Positions 18,042 to 26,136 of a DNA stretch of 64,000 bases are shown piece by piece. The stretch comes from Hypericibacter adhaerens. GTDB lineage: Bacteria > Pseudomonadota > Alphaproteobacteria > Dongiales > Dongiaceae. How positions within the stretch are numbered: the first letter of the stretch is position 1; every line of letters starts with the position of its first letter. Position numbers and translations under genes: made by a program. Location of the stretch: assembly GCF_008728835.1 (NCBI RefSeq), contig NZ_CP042582.1:3313001-3377000 (forward strand). Direction: 5' to 3'. The notes beneath the pieces were generated by a model. That model was given only the letters and a program-made list of their open reading frames with translations, was not told where the DNA came from and made no database searches.

Positions 18042-18655
18042 CAGGGACCCGTCGTCGCGAAGGCCGCCGCTTCCGCCTCGCTCAAAGGCTGACCGGAGAT
18101 CGCCTGGTCGTGAAAGGCGAGCTTGTCGAAATCGCCATCGGGCTTGGTCAAAAGGATCTCGTCGATGAAAGCGCTGCCGGTCACGTCGAGCGCCTGGAAC
18201 GGCATGCCGGGATCGTCGGCCTTGCGGGGCTTGAGCGCCACCTGCCAATGCTGATCGTCGCCGCTGCGGGTCACGGTGAAGCCGGCTTCGAGCTTGGCCC
18301 AGTCACCCGTCAAGGCTCCGCTCAGCATGTCGTAGAGCTGGTTGAGGAACGGCAGCTTCGAGGCTTCCAGCTTCAGGGTCTGGTTGCCATTGACCTCCTG
18401 GGCCAGGCCCGCCGCCGTGATCACCGTGGTGATGGCGAACGGCTTCTCGGTCTGCCAGATCAAGCCGTGGCCCGGTGCCAGCACGAAGCGCCCTTCGCTG
18501 CGCAGGGGATTGGCAAAGCCCTGCAGATGGCGTTCCTGCAGGAACTGGCCCCGCAGGACCTGGCCCTCGCTGAGGCGCTTGTCGGTGGGGCCTTCGGCCA
18601 GCGCCGGGCCAAGCCCCGCCAGGAGAACCGCCAGCAGCAGAAAGAATCGCCTCAC
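18041..18655 (-). CDS. LolA-like outer-membrane lipoprotein carrier of the polyene cluster
   Basis: 204 residues with a cleavable Sec signal (about 1-20, ending ALAEG). The body matches the LolA-like fold, a half-closed beta-barrel: GQFLQERHLQGFANPLRSEGRF is close to the usual 'G.F.Q.k.l.g...pl.s.G.f' start of the family (shown here in two parts: GQFLQERHLQGF, then ANPLRSEGRF). In aryl polyene clusters such a protein is thought to ferry the hydrophobic product through the periplasm. One base of overlap with the exporter gene supports joint expression. Confidence 0.8.
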   Translation of the reverse strand: MRRFFLLLAVLLAGLGPALAEGPTDKRLSEGQVLRGQFLQERHLQGFANPLRSEGRFVLAPGHGLIWQTEKPFAITTVITAAGLAQEVNGNQTLKLEASKLPFLNQLYDMLSGALTGDWAKLEAGFTVTRSGDDQHWQVALKPRKADDPGMPFQALDVTGSAFIDEILLTKPDGDFDKLAFHDQAISGQPLSEAEAAAFATTGP

Positions 18656-19059
18656 GACCGCCCCCTCAGCCGCTCGGTCAGGGCCGGCGGAGATTCGAGG
18701 CAGAGCTCGCCGGTCGCGGCCAGCACGGCGACCTGGATCGTGGTCGCCTTGGTGAGCACCTCGCCGCTGTCCCGGTCGCGGATGCGGTAGTCGATCCTCA
18801 GCCGGTTCTCATAGTCGACGATCGCGGCGGACACCGCGATCGGCTGGCCGAACCGCAACGGGCGTACATATTTGATCCGCATATCGACGATCGGCCAGAA
18901 ATATCCCGACGCCTCCATCTCGCGAAAGCTGTAGCCGATGCTCTCCATCAGCTCGACGCGCGCCTGCTCGAAATAGCGCGGGTAGTTGCCGTGCCAGACG
19001 ATCTGCATCGGATCGAGATCGTAGAACTGCACCTTGAGGGCGATTTCGACCGACGCCAT
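18652..19059 (-). CDS. 4HBT-type acyl thioesterase
   Basis: 135 residues, hotdog thioesterase of the 4-hydroxybenzoyl-CoA/YbgC type. FYDLDPMQIVWHGNY (about residues 11-25) contains the catalytic aspartate and the conserved HGNY that starts the central helix. The start at 19059 is chosen because the family begins a few residues before this motif. It would hydrolyse acyl-ACP or acyl-CoA to release or proof-read chains. It overlaps the LolA gene by four bases and follows the glycosyltransferase fusion gene by one base. Confidence 0.85.
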   Translation of the reverse strand: MASVEIALKVQFYDLDPMQIVWHGNYPRYFEQARVELMESIGYSFREMEASGYFWPIVDMRIKYVRPLRFGQPIAVSAAIVDYENRLRIDYRIRDRDSGEVLTKATTIQVAVLAATGELCLESPPALTERLRGRS

Positions 19060-19060
19060 G

Positions 19061-20707
19061 TCAGCGAGCCCAGAAATCGAAGAAGTTGAACCATTGGAAG
19101 GGCTCCGCGCGCGCGTGATGCTCGAGCCGGCCGGCATAGCGGGCGACATAGCCGCGCAATGCCGCCTTCCGTTCGGCTCTCGGCAGAATGACCCGCTCGG
19201 CAAAGGGTTCCATGATCAATCGGTAACGCCGCCCCTGACGCAGGCAGAACATGAGATAGATCGGGCATTCGAGCAAGCTGCCCAGAATCCAGGGGCCTTC
19301 GGGGAAAGGCGCCTCCGCCCCCATGAACGGCACCCCCGTCACATGTCCTTGGACGCGGACGGGCGTCCGGTCCCCCGCAATGACGATCCATTCCCCGCGC
19401 TCGACCCTGTCCTTGAGCTCGATGGCGGTGTCGGGGCCGATCTCGGTCACCTGGAACGTGTTGAGCCCGGCCTCGGGCCGGAATTCCTGGAGGAGACGGT
19501 TATAGTTGGCGGCGTGACGGGTATGGACCAGGAGCGTCAGCCGCCGGCGCGTCGCATCGTCCAGCAGCGCCCGCGCCAGATCGGCATTGCCCAGATGCGA
19601 GACCACCATCAGCGCGCCGCGCGGGTCCTGCATCATCTTCCGGAGCGCCTCGGGGTCCGCCGCTTCCAGGGTGTCGGCCGGCAGGATGCCCGCCCAGGCG
19701 GCGAAGATATCGAGCGCGCCGGTGGCGAAGCTGAAGAAATGCCGATAGCCGTCGCGAAAGCCGGATGGCCGTCCGAGGGCCCGGGCGAGAAAGGCCCGGG
19801 AACCCGTCCGCTGCTCCCGACCGGCGCCGATACCATAGAAATAGGCGACGACCGGAACCAATACCGCTTGGCAGACGCGGCGCCCGAGAAGGCGACAGAC
19901 CGCAGCGGTGAAGCGCAGGCCCCAGAGCGCGCCGCGCTCGCGCAAGCCCGACCAGTGGGTCGCCGGCCCCGTCAGCCGCGGCGGCCGGTGCGCCAGGATC
20001 GAGGGCAGGCGACCCATCATGGCGAGGACGAGGCGCGTATGCATCCGCGTGATGCGCCAATTGTCGGCCACCAGCTTGAAGTTGGAGCTGTTGCCTTCCG
20101 GATAAATCACCTTCACGGGCAGAAGCAGCGGCGGCGCGCCGCGCCAGAAGAGCCGCACCAGGATGCTGGTGTCGAAATCCATGCGCTGTCCGACGGGCTC
20201 GCGTTCGATCACGCGCTGCACCGCCGCCAGCGGATAGATGCGAAACCCGCACATGCTGGCGACGATCCGGAAGGAGAGCGTCTCGATCCAGACCCAGAAA
20301 TCGGTGATCCAATGACCGATGCGGCGCCCGAGCGGGATGGAGCGGTCATAGAGCGGCCGGCCGCAGATCACCGCCTCGGGATGCTGCCGGCAGGCGTCGA
20401 TCATGCCCGGCAGCGCGTCCAGATCATGCTGGCCATCGGCATCAACCTGGAGAGCATGGGTGAAACCCGCCTGCAGCGCCTGCCGGAAACCGTGAATGAC
20501 GGCCGCCCCTTTGCCGCGGTTGGGCTCGAGCCTCGTCACCCACGTTTCGCGAGCCTCGTCATGGAGTGCCGCGATGACCTGGCGCGCCGGTTCGCCGCTG
20601 CCGTCATCGATCACAAAGACCGGAAGGCCTGCCGCCCGCAGCCGCGCGACGACATCGCCGATCACCCGGTGATGATCGTGGCTGGGAACGATGGCGCATA
20701 GCTTCAA
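19061..20707 (-). CDS. Glycosyltransferase 2 - LpxL-like acyltransferase fusion
   Basis: 548 residues in two domains. Residues 1-235 are a GT-A family 2 glycosyltransferase: VIDDGSGEP and QVDADGQHD are the nucleotide and metal (DxD) motifs, similar to dolichol-phosphate mannosyltransferase. Residues about 300-548 resemble lipid A lauroyl/myristoyl acyltransferases: VVSHLGNADLARALL is the HxxxxD catalytic motif, and the C-terminal FDFWAR is typical. The fusion occurs in aryl polyene loci and could attach a sugar and an acyl chain, or the polyene, to a glycolipid anchor. Substrates are inferred. Confidence 0.85.
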   Translation of the reverse strand: MKLCAIVPSHDHHRVIGDVVARLRAAGLPVFVIDDGSGEPARQVIAALHDEARETWVTRLEPNRGKGAAVIHGFRQALQAGFTHALQVDADGQHDLDALPGMIDACRQHPEAVICGRPLYDRSIPLGRRIGHWITDFWVWIETLSFRIVASMCGFRIYPLAAVQRVIEREPVGQRMDFDTSILVRLFWRGAPPLLLPVKVIYPEGNSSNFKLVADNWRITRMHTRLVLAMMGRLPSILAHRPPRLTGPATHWSGLRERGALWGLRFTAAVCRLLGRRVCQAVLVPVVAYFYGIGAGREQRTGSRAFLARALGRPSGFRDGYRHFFSFATGALDIFAAWAGILPADTLEAADPEALRKMMQDPRGALMVVSHLGNADLARALLDDATRRRLTLLVHTRHAANYNRLLQEFRPEAGLNTFQVTEIGPDTAIELKDRVERGEWIVIAGDRTPVRVQGHVTGVPFMGAEAPFPEGPWILGSLLECPIYLMFCLRQGRRYRLIMEPFAERVILPRAERKAALRGYVARYAGRLEHHARAEPFQWFNFFDFWAR

Positions 20708-21057
20708 GGTGCCGCCGTTTGCAGGTTCAGGTGGCCGGACGACATCAACAACTCCACGCTCCGATAGTCGAACAGGAGGCGCGGCCTGCGGTCGTCGCGA
20801 CGCAAGGAAAGGGTCAAGGGCACGAGGGGCCGGATGATGTTGCGGAACTTGACCTGGAATTCCCTGACCCCCGCATCGCCGGCGATCAGCCGGTGCGCCT
20901 GAGCCAGTCGCAACGCCCAGTCGATCTGCACCACCCCGGGCAGCACGGGCCTATCGGGAAAATGGCCGCGGAAGGCCTCCAGCTCTTCCGGCAGCGAGAG
21001 ATCCAGCAGCAGGGCATCGCCTTCGCGTCGTTCGGCCAGGATCGCCGGCAGCTTCAT
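20704..21057 (-). CDS. Short 3-hydroxyacyl-ACP dehydratase-like hotdog protein (ApeI-type)
   Basis: 117 residues. FRGHFPDRPVLPGVVQIDWA (about 33-52) is the FabA/FabZ-like active-site helix region with histidine and the 'PvlPGv.q' turn. Shorter than FabZ (about 150). In characterised aryl polyene systems ApeI needs ApeP as partner, and this pair (here with 13449-13928) would do the same. ATGA overlaps join it to the ligase gene before it and the fusion gene after it. Confidence 0.85.
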   Translation of the reverse strand: MKLPAILAERREGDALLLDLSLPEELEAFRGHFPDRPVLPGVVQIDWALRLAQAHRLIAGDAGVREFQVKFRNIIRPLVPLTLSLRRDDRRPRLLFDYRSVELLMSSGHLNLQTAAP

Positions 21058-22376
21058 CGCGCAGCCTCGAACAGCTTGAGGAGGTCGCTCTCGCGCCGCT
21101 TGCCGAGCTCGGCCGATGGCAGGGCCTCGACGAAGCGCCAGTGGCGCGGCGCGCTGGCCGGCTCGAGCGTCTCGGCCAGGCTGGCGCGCAGCAGCCGGCC
21201 GAACCGGAATTTGCCCAGCGCCGCCAGCCGCTCCTTGCCCGTTTCGCTCGGCAGGATGACGGCGCCCAGACGCCCGGGATTGCCCGGCAGCAGAACCACG
21301 GCGGCGGCGGCGACCCAGGGCAGCACCGACAGCGCCCGCTCGACGCCGTTCAGGCTGACCCGCCGGCCTTCGATCTTGACGATGCGATCCGCCCGGCCCA
21401 GCCAGCGGAATCCGCCCGGCACCGGCGCGATGAGATCGGCCGTGGCGATCCATTCGGGCCCGGCATAGGGCGAAAGGAGATTGAGCCGTCCTTCCTCGTC
21501 GCAGCGCAAAGTAAGACCCGGCATCGATTGCCAGGGCTGGTTCTCGCCGTTCCATTCCCGCATGGCGATGGTGCCGGTTTCCGTGCTGCCGATGATATCG
21601 GTCGGCCGTAGGCCGAGTACGCGCTCGGCCTCGAGTGCCGCCTCGTAGGTCAAAGGCGCGCCCGCCGAAAAGACGCGCGCCGGACGGCGGTCGGCCGGCA
21701 GCGGTTGCAGGCCCCCCATCCGTCCCAGATGGGCCGGGCTGCTGACGATCGTCGCGGCTGGCGTGAGGTCCCTGAGCAGTCCCTCCCAAGTCTCGTTCGT
21801 TGCGGCCTGGAACGGACGGCCGGTGGCGAGCGGCCAGGCGATCTTGTAGCTGAACCCATAGACATGCTGGTGTGGCACCGTGGAGAAGACGGTTCCCTGC
21901 CCGTCCTTTTCCCATACCGCCTGCAGCGTCTCGGCTTCGCGCTCGAACATCGCCAGGGTCTTCGGCACGCGCTTGGGCGCGCCCGTCGAACCGGAGGTGA
22001 AGAAGGTCAGGAGACAGGCCGAACCGTCGAGGGGCTCCAGGCGAGGCTCCTGACGGCCGGCCTCGCCGATCATCCGGTCATCGAGCAGGACATCGAAACT
22101 GCCGCACATCGCCTCCAGCGTGCCCGGTTGCCGGTTGGCCGGCAGCAGAACCTCGCAGCCGCCATGCATCAGCCCGAGGAGGCCGACCACGAAGCTGTAG
22201 CTGTCCTGCGCCGTCAAGGCTGCCCGTTGCCAGCCTGAAGATCGCGCCCGGGCTGCGAGCCCGGCCGCTTCGGCCGCGAGTTGCCCAAGGCTGATCGCCG
22301 CCCCGCCCCGGCAGGCGACGGGCCGGGCATCCTGCTGCCGGTCGCACAGCAGATGCGACAGAGCCCCGGCTGTCAT
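21054..22376 (-). CDS. AMP-forming aryl/acyl-ACP ligase (ApeH-type)
   Basis: 440 residues, ANL adenylating enzyme. TFFTSGSTGAPKRVPK (about 121-136) is the ATP-binding P-loop, GSTETGTIA the substrate/AMP motif, and GRADRIVKIEGRRVSLNGVE the hinge to the C-terminal domain. It is shorter than housekeeping acyl-CoA ligases (over 500), as expected for ApeH proteins, which load a 4-hydroxybenzoyl-type starter or other acid onto the cluster's ACP. Four-base overlaps on both sides. It is the likely entry point of the aryl group, but its substrate cannot be read from the sequence. Confidence 0.87.
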   Translation of the reverse strand: MTAGALSHLLCDRQQDARPVACRGGAAISLGQLAAEAAGLAARARSSGWQRAALTAQDSYSFVVGLLGLMHGGCEVLLPANRQPGTLEAMCGSFDVLLDDRMIGEAGRQEPRLEPLDGSACLLTFFTSGSTGAPKRVPKTLAMFEREAETLQAVWEKDGQGTVFSTVPHQHVYGFSYKIAWPLATGRPFQAATNETWEGLLRDLTPAATIVSSPAHLGRMGGLQPLPADRRPARVFSAGAPLTYEAALEAERVLGLRPTDIIGSTETGTIAMREWNGENQPWQSMPGLTLRCDEEGRLNLLSPYAGPEWIATADLIAPVPGGFRWLGRADRIVKIEGRRVSLNGVERALSVLPWVAAAAVVLLPGNPGRLGAVILPSETGKERLAALGKFRFGRLLRASLAETLEPASAPRHWRFVEALPSAELGKRRESDLLKLFEAAR

Positions 22377-22951
22377 GCGCGCGACCGGAGATGATGTCGC
22401 CAGGCCAGCTCACCCAGGAACAAGGCCCCCATCAGCAGATAGGAGACGAGCCCCGTCCAAAGCGTCCATTGGGACAAGGTTCCCCAAACCCCGAGGATGG
22501 CAGCGACGAAGGCGTTCGCCAGCAGGAACCCGAACCAGAGCCAGGTCACGCCGCGGGTATAGGCAACCGCTTGCGGCGGCAAAACGGGCTCGCGGATGCG
22601 CGCCATCCTCTCGACAACCGTCGGCGGCCAGATCAGCGAGCAGCCGAAGATCGCGGCGACCGCAAGGCTGATCACCACGGGATAGGCCTTGGCCGCGATC
22701 TCGCCATCGAGGGCCAGCAGCGCCACCAGGACCAGGGCCGCCACCGCGAACCCGGTGGGCAAGGCATGACCGGCAACGCGCCGCATCGCGAAGAGCCGCA
22801 GCCCGATCAGGATGAGGCCGATCGCCACCAGCCCCCACGGCCGCAAAAACGTCAGGCCGGATCGTGTCAATCCGGCGTAGACGGCGAAGGGATAAAGCAC
22901 GCCGCCGATCGCCGCCGCCAGCAGCCAGGGGTTAAGGGCGCGCCGCTGCAT
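22373..22951 (-). CDS. COG4648-like integral membrane protein of the polyene cluster
   Basis: 192 residues with about six hydrophobic segments and little else, matching the COG4648 membrane protein seen in aryl polyene and flexirubin loci. Conserved-looking features include YPFAVYAGL in the first segment and FGCSLIWPPTVVERMARI in a loop. Role unknown; it may help present the lipid intermediate to the acyl/glycosyl transferases or to the exporter. It overlaps the upstream ACP gene by 20 bases. Confidence 0.75.
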   Translation of the reverse strand: MQRRALNPWLLAAAIGGVLYPFAVYAGLTRSGLTFLRPWGLVAIGLILIGLRLFAMRRVAGHALPTGFAVAALVLVALLALDGEIAAKAYPVVISLAVAAIFGCSLIWPPTVVERMARIREPVLPPQAVAYTRGVTWLWFGFLLANAFVAAILGVWGTLSQWTLWTGLVSYLLMGALFLGELAWRHHLRSRA

Positions 22952-23198
22952 TCACCGCCAGGAGCTCTTCCACGCAATCGACCACGTCGCCGACGGTGCG
23001 CACGGCCTTGAAAGCCTCCGGCCGGATCCGCTGGCCGGTCACTTCCTGGAGCTTCACCACCAGATCGACGGCGTCGATGCTGTCCAGGTCCAGATCCTGA
23101 TAGAGCCGGGCCTCCAGCGTGACCCGCTCCGGCGGTATCTCGAACATCTCCCCCAGGAATTCTCGCAGCTGATCCAGAATCGCCTCACGAGACAACAT
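22932..23198 (-). CDS. Acyl carrier protein 2 of the polyene cluster
   Basis: 88 residues, acidic four-helix carrier protein. DLDLDSIDAVDLVVKLQ (about 36-52) contains the serine that receives 4'-phosphopantetheine. An ATG at 23198 gives the normal ACP length; longer open frame upstream is not needed. Paired with a second ACP directly upstream; aryl polyene systems use two, one for the growing chain and one with a less clear role. The divergent phosphopantetheinyl transferase at 25367 is the likely activating enzyme. Confidence 0.88.
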   Translation of the reverse strand: MLSREAILDQLREFLGEMFEIPPERVTLEARLYQDLDLDSIDAVDLVVKLQEVTGQRIRPEAFKAVRTVGDVVDCVEELLAVNAAARP

Positions 23199-23214
23199 CG
23201 CCCCCACCCCCTTG

Positions 23215-23475
23215 TCACCCACCCCTTTGACTCTCGATGAAGCGCGCCAGGCTTCGGACATTGGCGAAATGCGCCTTCACCTCGTCATTCACGGTCTCGA
23301 ACCTGATGCCGTATTGCCGACGGATGGCGACGCCGAGCTCCAGGGCGTCGATCGAATCGAGCCCCAATCCCGAGCCGAACAACGGTTCATCGCTGTCGAT
23401 TTCCGCCGGCGTGATGTCCTCGAGCTTGAGCGCCTCGATGATCAGTTTCTTGACTGCCAGTTCCGTGTCAGACAT
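23215..23475 (-). CDS. Acyl carrier protein 1 of the polyene cluster
   Basis: 86 residues. GLGLDSIDALELGVAI (about 35-50) holds the phosphopantetheine serine. It overlaps the end of the acyltransferase gene by eight bases and lies 16 bp before ACP 2. It is related to, but clearly different from, ACP 2, with a more basic first part (LAVKKLIIEALKLED), which suggests separate partners. Confidence 0.88.
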   Translation of the reverse strand: MSDTELAVKKLIIEALKLEDITPAEIDSDEPLFGSGLGLDSIDALELGVAIRRQYGIRFETVNDEVKAHFANVRSLARFIESQRGG

Positions 23476-24262
23476 TTGCAAGCCGTTCTGCGTAGTAAGC
23501 TTCCATCTGCGCCACCAGCCGGCGCGAATCCACGCTGCGGTGGCGCTCCGTCCTGAAGCGGCTGGTTTCCAGGCACTCCCCGACGACGACCCGGAAGGTC
23601 GGGCGCCGTGCCGGCACGGTCCACCAACGCTCACCCTTGCGCAAGGTCGGCGGCGTGCAGGTGATCACGACCGGCAGGATCTCCGCTTGCGTCAGCGTGG
23701 CGATGTTGGCGAAGCCACGGTGAAACCGCGGCAGGACCCCCGGGCTGCTGCGCGTGCCTTCGGGAAAGACGATAATGTTGGCCCCTTCGTCAAGCGCCTG
23801 GCGGCAGGCGCCGATCAAGGCCGGACCCTCCAGGTCGTTGCGGATATATTCCGCGCGGCGCATGAGGCCGCCGAGATAGCGATTGTCCCAGAGCTCATGC
23901 TTGACGATGCATTGCGCGTTGGGCGTGAGCGCCATGAGCATGACCACGTCGAGCAGCGACGGGTGGTTGGCGATGACCAGCCGGCCGCGCGAGCCATCGA
24001 GCTTGGCGCGCCCCTCGATCTGCAGCCGGATCAACCCCAGGCGCTGCAGCATGGCGAGATAGAAGCGGAAGACCGCCTGGATCACGCGCTGCGTGCGCTG
24101 GCGGCGATGATGGGGCGACAAGGCCAGCACCGGAAACAGCAGGGCTGCCAGGACGCTGCCGCCCAGGAAAAAGCAGGCGAACGCGAAGCCGGTCGCAAGC
24201 TGGCGATAGAGGCGATCAAGCCGCTTCCGCAAGACGCCTCCAATGCCATTGCCGGCGGGCAC
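23468..24262 (-). CDS. PlsC-type 1-acylglycerol-3-phosphate acyltransferase-like protein
   Basis: 264 residues, one or two N-terminal membrane segments (about 23-48). VIANHPSLLDVV contains the HxxxxD catalytic motif and IIVFPEGTRSSPGVL the FPEGTR acceptor/phosphate-binding motif. PlsC-like proteins occur in aryl polyene clusters and may acylate the glycerol or other lipid moiety to which the polyene is esterified. The start overlaps the chain-length-factor-like gene by 47 bases; an internal Met would shorten the protein but lose the N-terminal segment. Confidence 0.85.
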   Translation of the reverse strand: MPAGNGIGGVLRKRLDRLYRQLATGFAFACFFLGGSVLAALLFPVLALSPHHRRQRTQRVIQAVFRFYLAMLQRLGLIRLQIEGRAKLDGSRGRLVIANHPSLLDVVMLMALTPNAQCIVKHELWDNRYLGGLMRRAEYIRNDLEGPALIGACRQALDEGANIIVFPEGTRSSPGVLPRFHRGFANIATLTQAEILPVVITCTPPTLRKGERWWTVPARRPTFRVVVGECLETSRFRTERHRSVDSRRLVAQMEAYYAERLANV

Positions 24263-24950
24263 CGCGCCACGAGGTCTGGGGTTGTTCCGTCAGCAGGAAG
24301 CGCAGAAAGGCCAGGCCCGGCGATTCCGGCGGCGGCGCGCCTTCGTCGGCCGTGCCCGTGCCGAGCAGGAAGCTTTCGCCCTGCTCCGACGACAGCGAGA
24401 GGGCCATCGCCAGTGTCGGTCCCGCCTCGGTGTCGAACCGGTCGAAGGGCGATGGCAGCGGCTCGTCGTAGTAAACCAGGACCACCGGCTCCGCCGGCCG
24501 CTCCTGCAGGCAGGCGACCGCCTCGATGAATCCGGATTCGAAACTCTCGGGTCCGGCCGCCACGGCAGTATGTCCGTTGCGATTGCTTTGCGCGATCGAC
24601 AGCAACCCGGTCAGGGCATGATGGACGGAGAGAGTGAAGTCCGCCGGCGATACGGTCTCGCCCGTGCAAAGCGCGTCGAGGATCGACAAGGTGCGCCCGA
24701 ACTCGCCATGCCGGGAGGCCGAGACGATGCGGGCACGGGCGGTGTCGGGCAGCCCCCACGCGCAACGCAGCGCCGCCTGCCCCAGTGGGCTCACCCGCCG
24801 GCGCAGAAGCATGGGCACGGCGGTGGCCGAGGCGCCCGCTGGCTCGGAAGTGGACTGCCCAGCGCCGCCCGCCGCCCAGGCGCGCCAGGCGGCCTCGGAT
24901 TCCAATCCCGGCGCCCAGGCAGCCCATCCGCGGATCTTGAAGGCCAACAT
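24216..24950 (-). CDS. Ketoacyl synthase-like chain-length-factor protein (ApeC-type)
   Basis: 244 residues, the short 'Ketoacyl-synt_2' form. It has the family motifs ASRHGEFGRT and FTLSVHHALTGLLSIA, but no cysteine at the nucleophile position, so it should not condense by itself. In aryl polyene synthesis such a protein forms a heterodimer with an active ketosynthase and sets chain length. It is the first gene of the sixteen-gene minus operon. The Met at 24950 (MLAFKIRGW) fits the family N-terminus; the open frame upstream is not conserved-looking. Confidence 0.82.
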   Translation of the reverse strand: MLAFKIRGWAAWAPGLESEAAWRAWAAGGAGQSTSEPAGASATAVPMLLRRRVSPLGQAALRCAWGLPDTARARIVSASRHGEFGRTLSILDALCTGETVSPADFTLSVHHALTGLLSIAQSNRNGHTAVAAGPESFESGFIEAVACLQERPAEPVVLVYYDEPLPSPFDRFDTEAGPTLAMALSLSSEQGESFLLGTGTADEGAPPPESPGLAFLRFLLTEQPQTSWRGARRQWHWRRLAEAA

Positions 24951-25366
24951 GCTCACAGGTTGCACGCCATGGTTGTCGCTGTCACCTCGCCCCTTCAGCA
25001 CGAGCCGGGCCGCCCGCCGTCCCCGATAAACGATCAAACCGGCGCTTTGGCTCCCCGGCCTGTGGCGCGGTTGCAAGGATCGCCTTCGCCGCGGCGAACC
25101 TTCAGCAGGAATGCAGGGCCCGAAAGCCCCGTTTTTCGTGATTTAGGGCCTGCAGGACCGGCCTTGGGCAAACACCCGCGGGAAAAGGCGAGCCTGCCGG
25201 GGCGAGCCTCCCCGACTCCGACCTCACCGGCCCCCTGGGCGTCGTTCCTCCCCGATCGACGACGTCTTCTTGGGTCTCCCACCGGCGCCGGCCTGGAACG
25301 CGCTAGGACGGATCGGTCTCAACCGCTACGATTATAGGTGACAGCTAGGCAAGGTAAGGAAAAAAG
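24951..25366. promoter_or_regulatory. Divergent control region of the polyene operon and the PPTase gene
   Basis: 416 bases without a gene. On the minus strand a perfect TATAAT lies at 25331-25336 but with no good -35; used as a promoter it would give the polyene operon a leader of about 375 bases. Inside that leader are a perfect 14-bp palindrome, TTCGCCGCGGCGAA (25085-25098), and a stem GCAGGGCCC/GGGCCTGC (25113-25121 with 25146-25153). AAGGTAAGG just before 25367 is the ribosome-binding site of the PPTase. Operator and leader roles are inference. Confidence 0.45.
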
Positions 25367-26080
25367 ATGGTGGGAGGCGCCGTCTCGGTTGCCGTGGTGA
25401 CACCGGGAACCCGCACCGCTGAAATCCTGCTATCCCGCTGGGTTACCAGGGAAGACCAAGCGCATGCGCGGCGCTATCGCCGGCCGGAAGCGCAGGCACG
25501 GTCGCTCCTGGCCCATGCCGCGCTCCGGGCGCTGCTCGCCCGGCAAACCGCGCGACGCCGCTGGGTTTTCCGCTTCGATTCTACGGGCAAATTGCGGGCG
25601 ATGCCGACGGTCGGCGCGGCGGCCGCGGAGGTTTCGCTCAGCCACAGCAAAGACATGGTCGCCTGCGCCGTCAGCCATGGGGGAGCGATCGGCATCGATA
25701 TCGAGGCGCATCGGCCACGCGCTTACGACGCCATTGCGCGCTACGGCTTCGGCCCCGGCGAGCAGGCGCAGGTCGCCCGCCATGGACCTGCCGCCTTCTA
25801 TCGCATCTGGACCCTGCGCGAGGCGATGGGAAAGGCGACAGGCGAAGGCCTCGCCCTGGCGGCCGACGGACGCGACCATATCGACGCGCAACCGGAACAG
25901 GGATGCTGGACCGCGTCCCATCCGGCCGGAAGCTGGGGCTTCGCCCATTACGTGCTGGAGCCCGGCTACAGCCTGGCGCTGGCGGCGCCCGATACCGGCA
26001 ACCGGTGGCGATCCGACCGGATCGAATGGATCGATCTTTCGGCGCAAAGCCGTTCGTCGGGCCACCTGCTTTCGGGTTGA
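25367..26080 (+). CDS. 4'-phosphopantetheinyl transferase (Sfp family)
   Basis: 237 residues. The two signature motifs are IGIDIEAHRP (about 104-113, metal-binding Asp and Glu) and FYRIWTLREAMGKATGEGL (about 144-162, the WTxKExxxKxxGxG element, with Arg in place of the first Lys). VSLSHSKDMVACAVS is the conserved SHS region. It transfers phosphopantetheine from CoA to a carrier-protein serine. It is divergent from the polyene operon, so the two cluster ACPs are its likely substrates. A strong ribosome-binding site lies before the ATG. Confidence 0.9.
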   Translation: MVGGAVSVAVVTPGTRTAEILLSRWVTREDQAHARRYRRPEAQARSLLAHAALRALLARQTARRRWVFRFDSTGKLRAMPTVGAAAAEVSLSHSKDMVACAVSHGGAIGIDIEAHRPRAYDAIARYGFGPGEQAQVARHGPAAFYRIWTLREAMGKATGEGLALAADGRDHIDAQPEQGCWTASHPAGSWGFAHYVLEPGYSLALAAPDTGNRWRSDRIEWIDLSAQSRSSGHLLSG

Positions 26081-26136
26081 AAACTTCCGGTCGAAGCTCT
26101 AACTGGTTCTGCAACGCGCTTTAGGGGAAGTCATCG

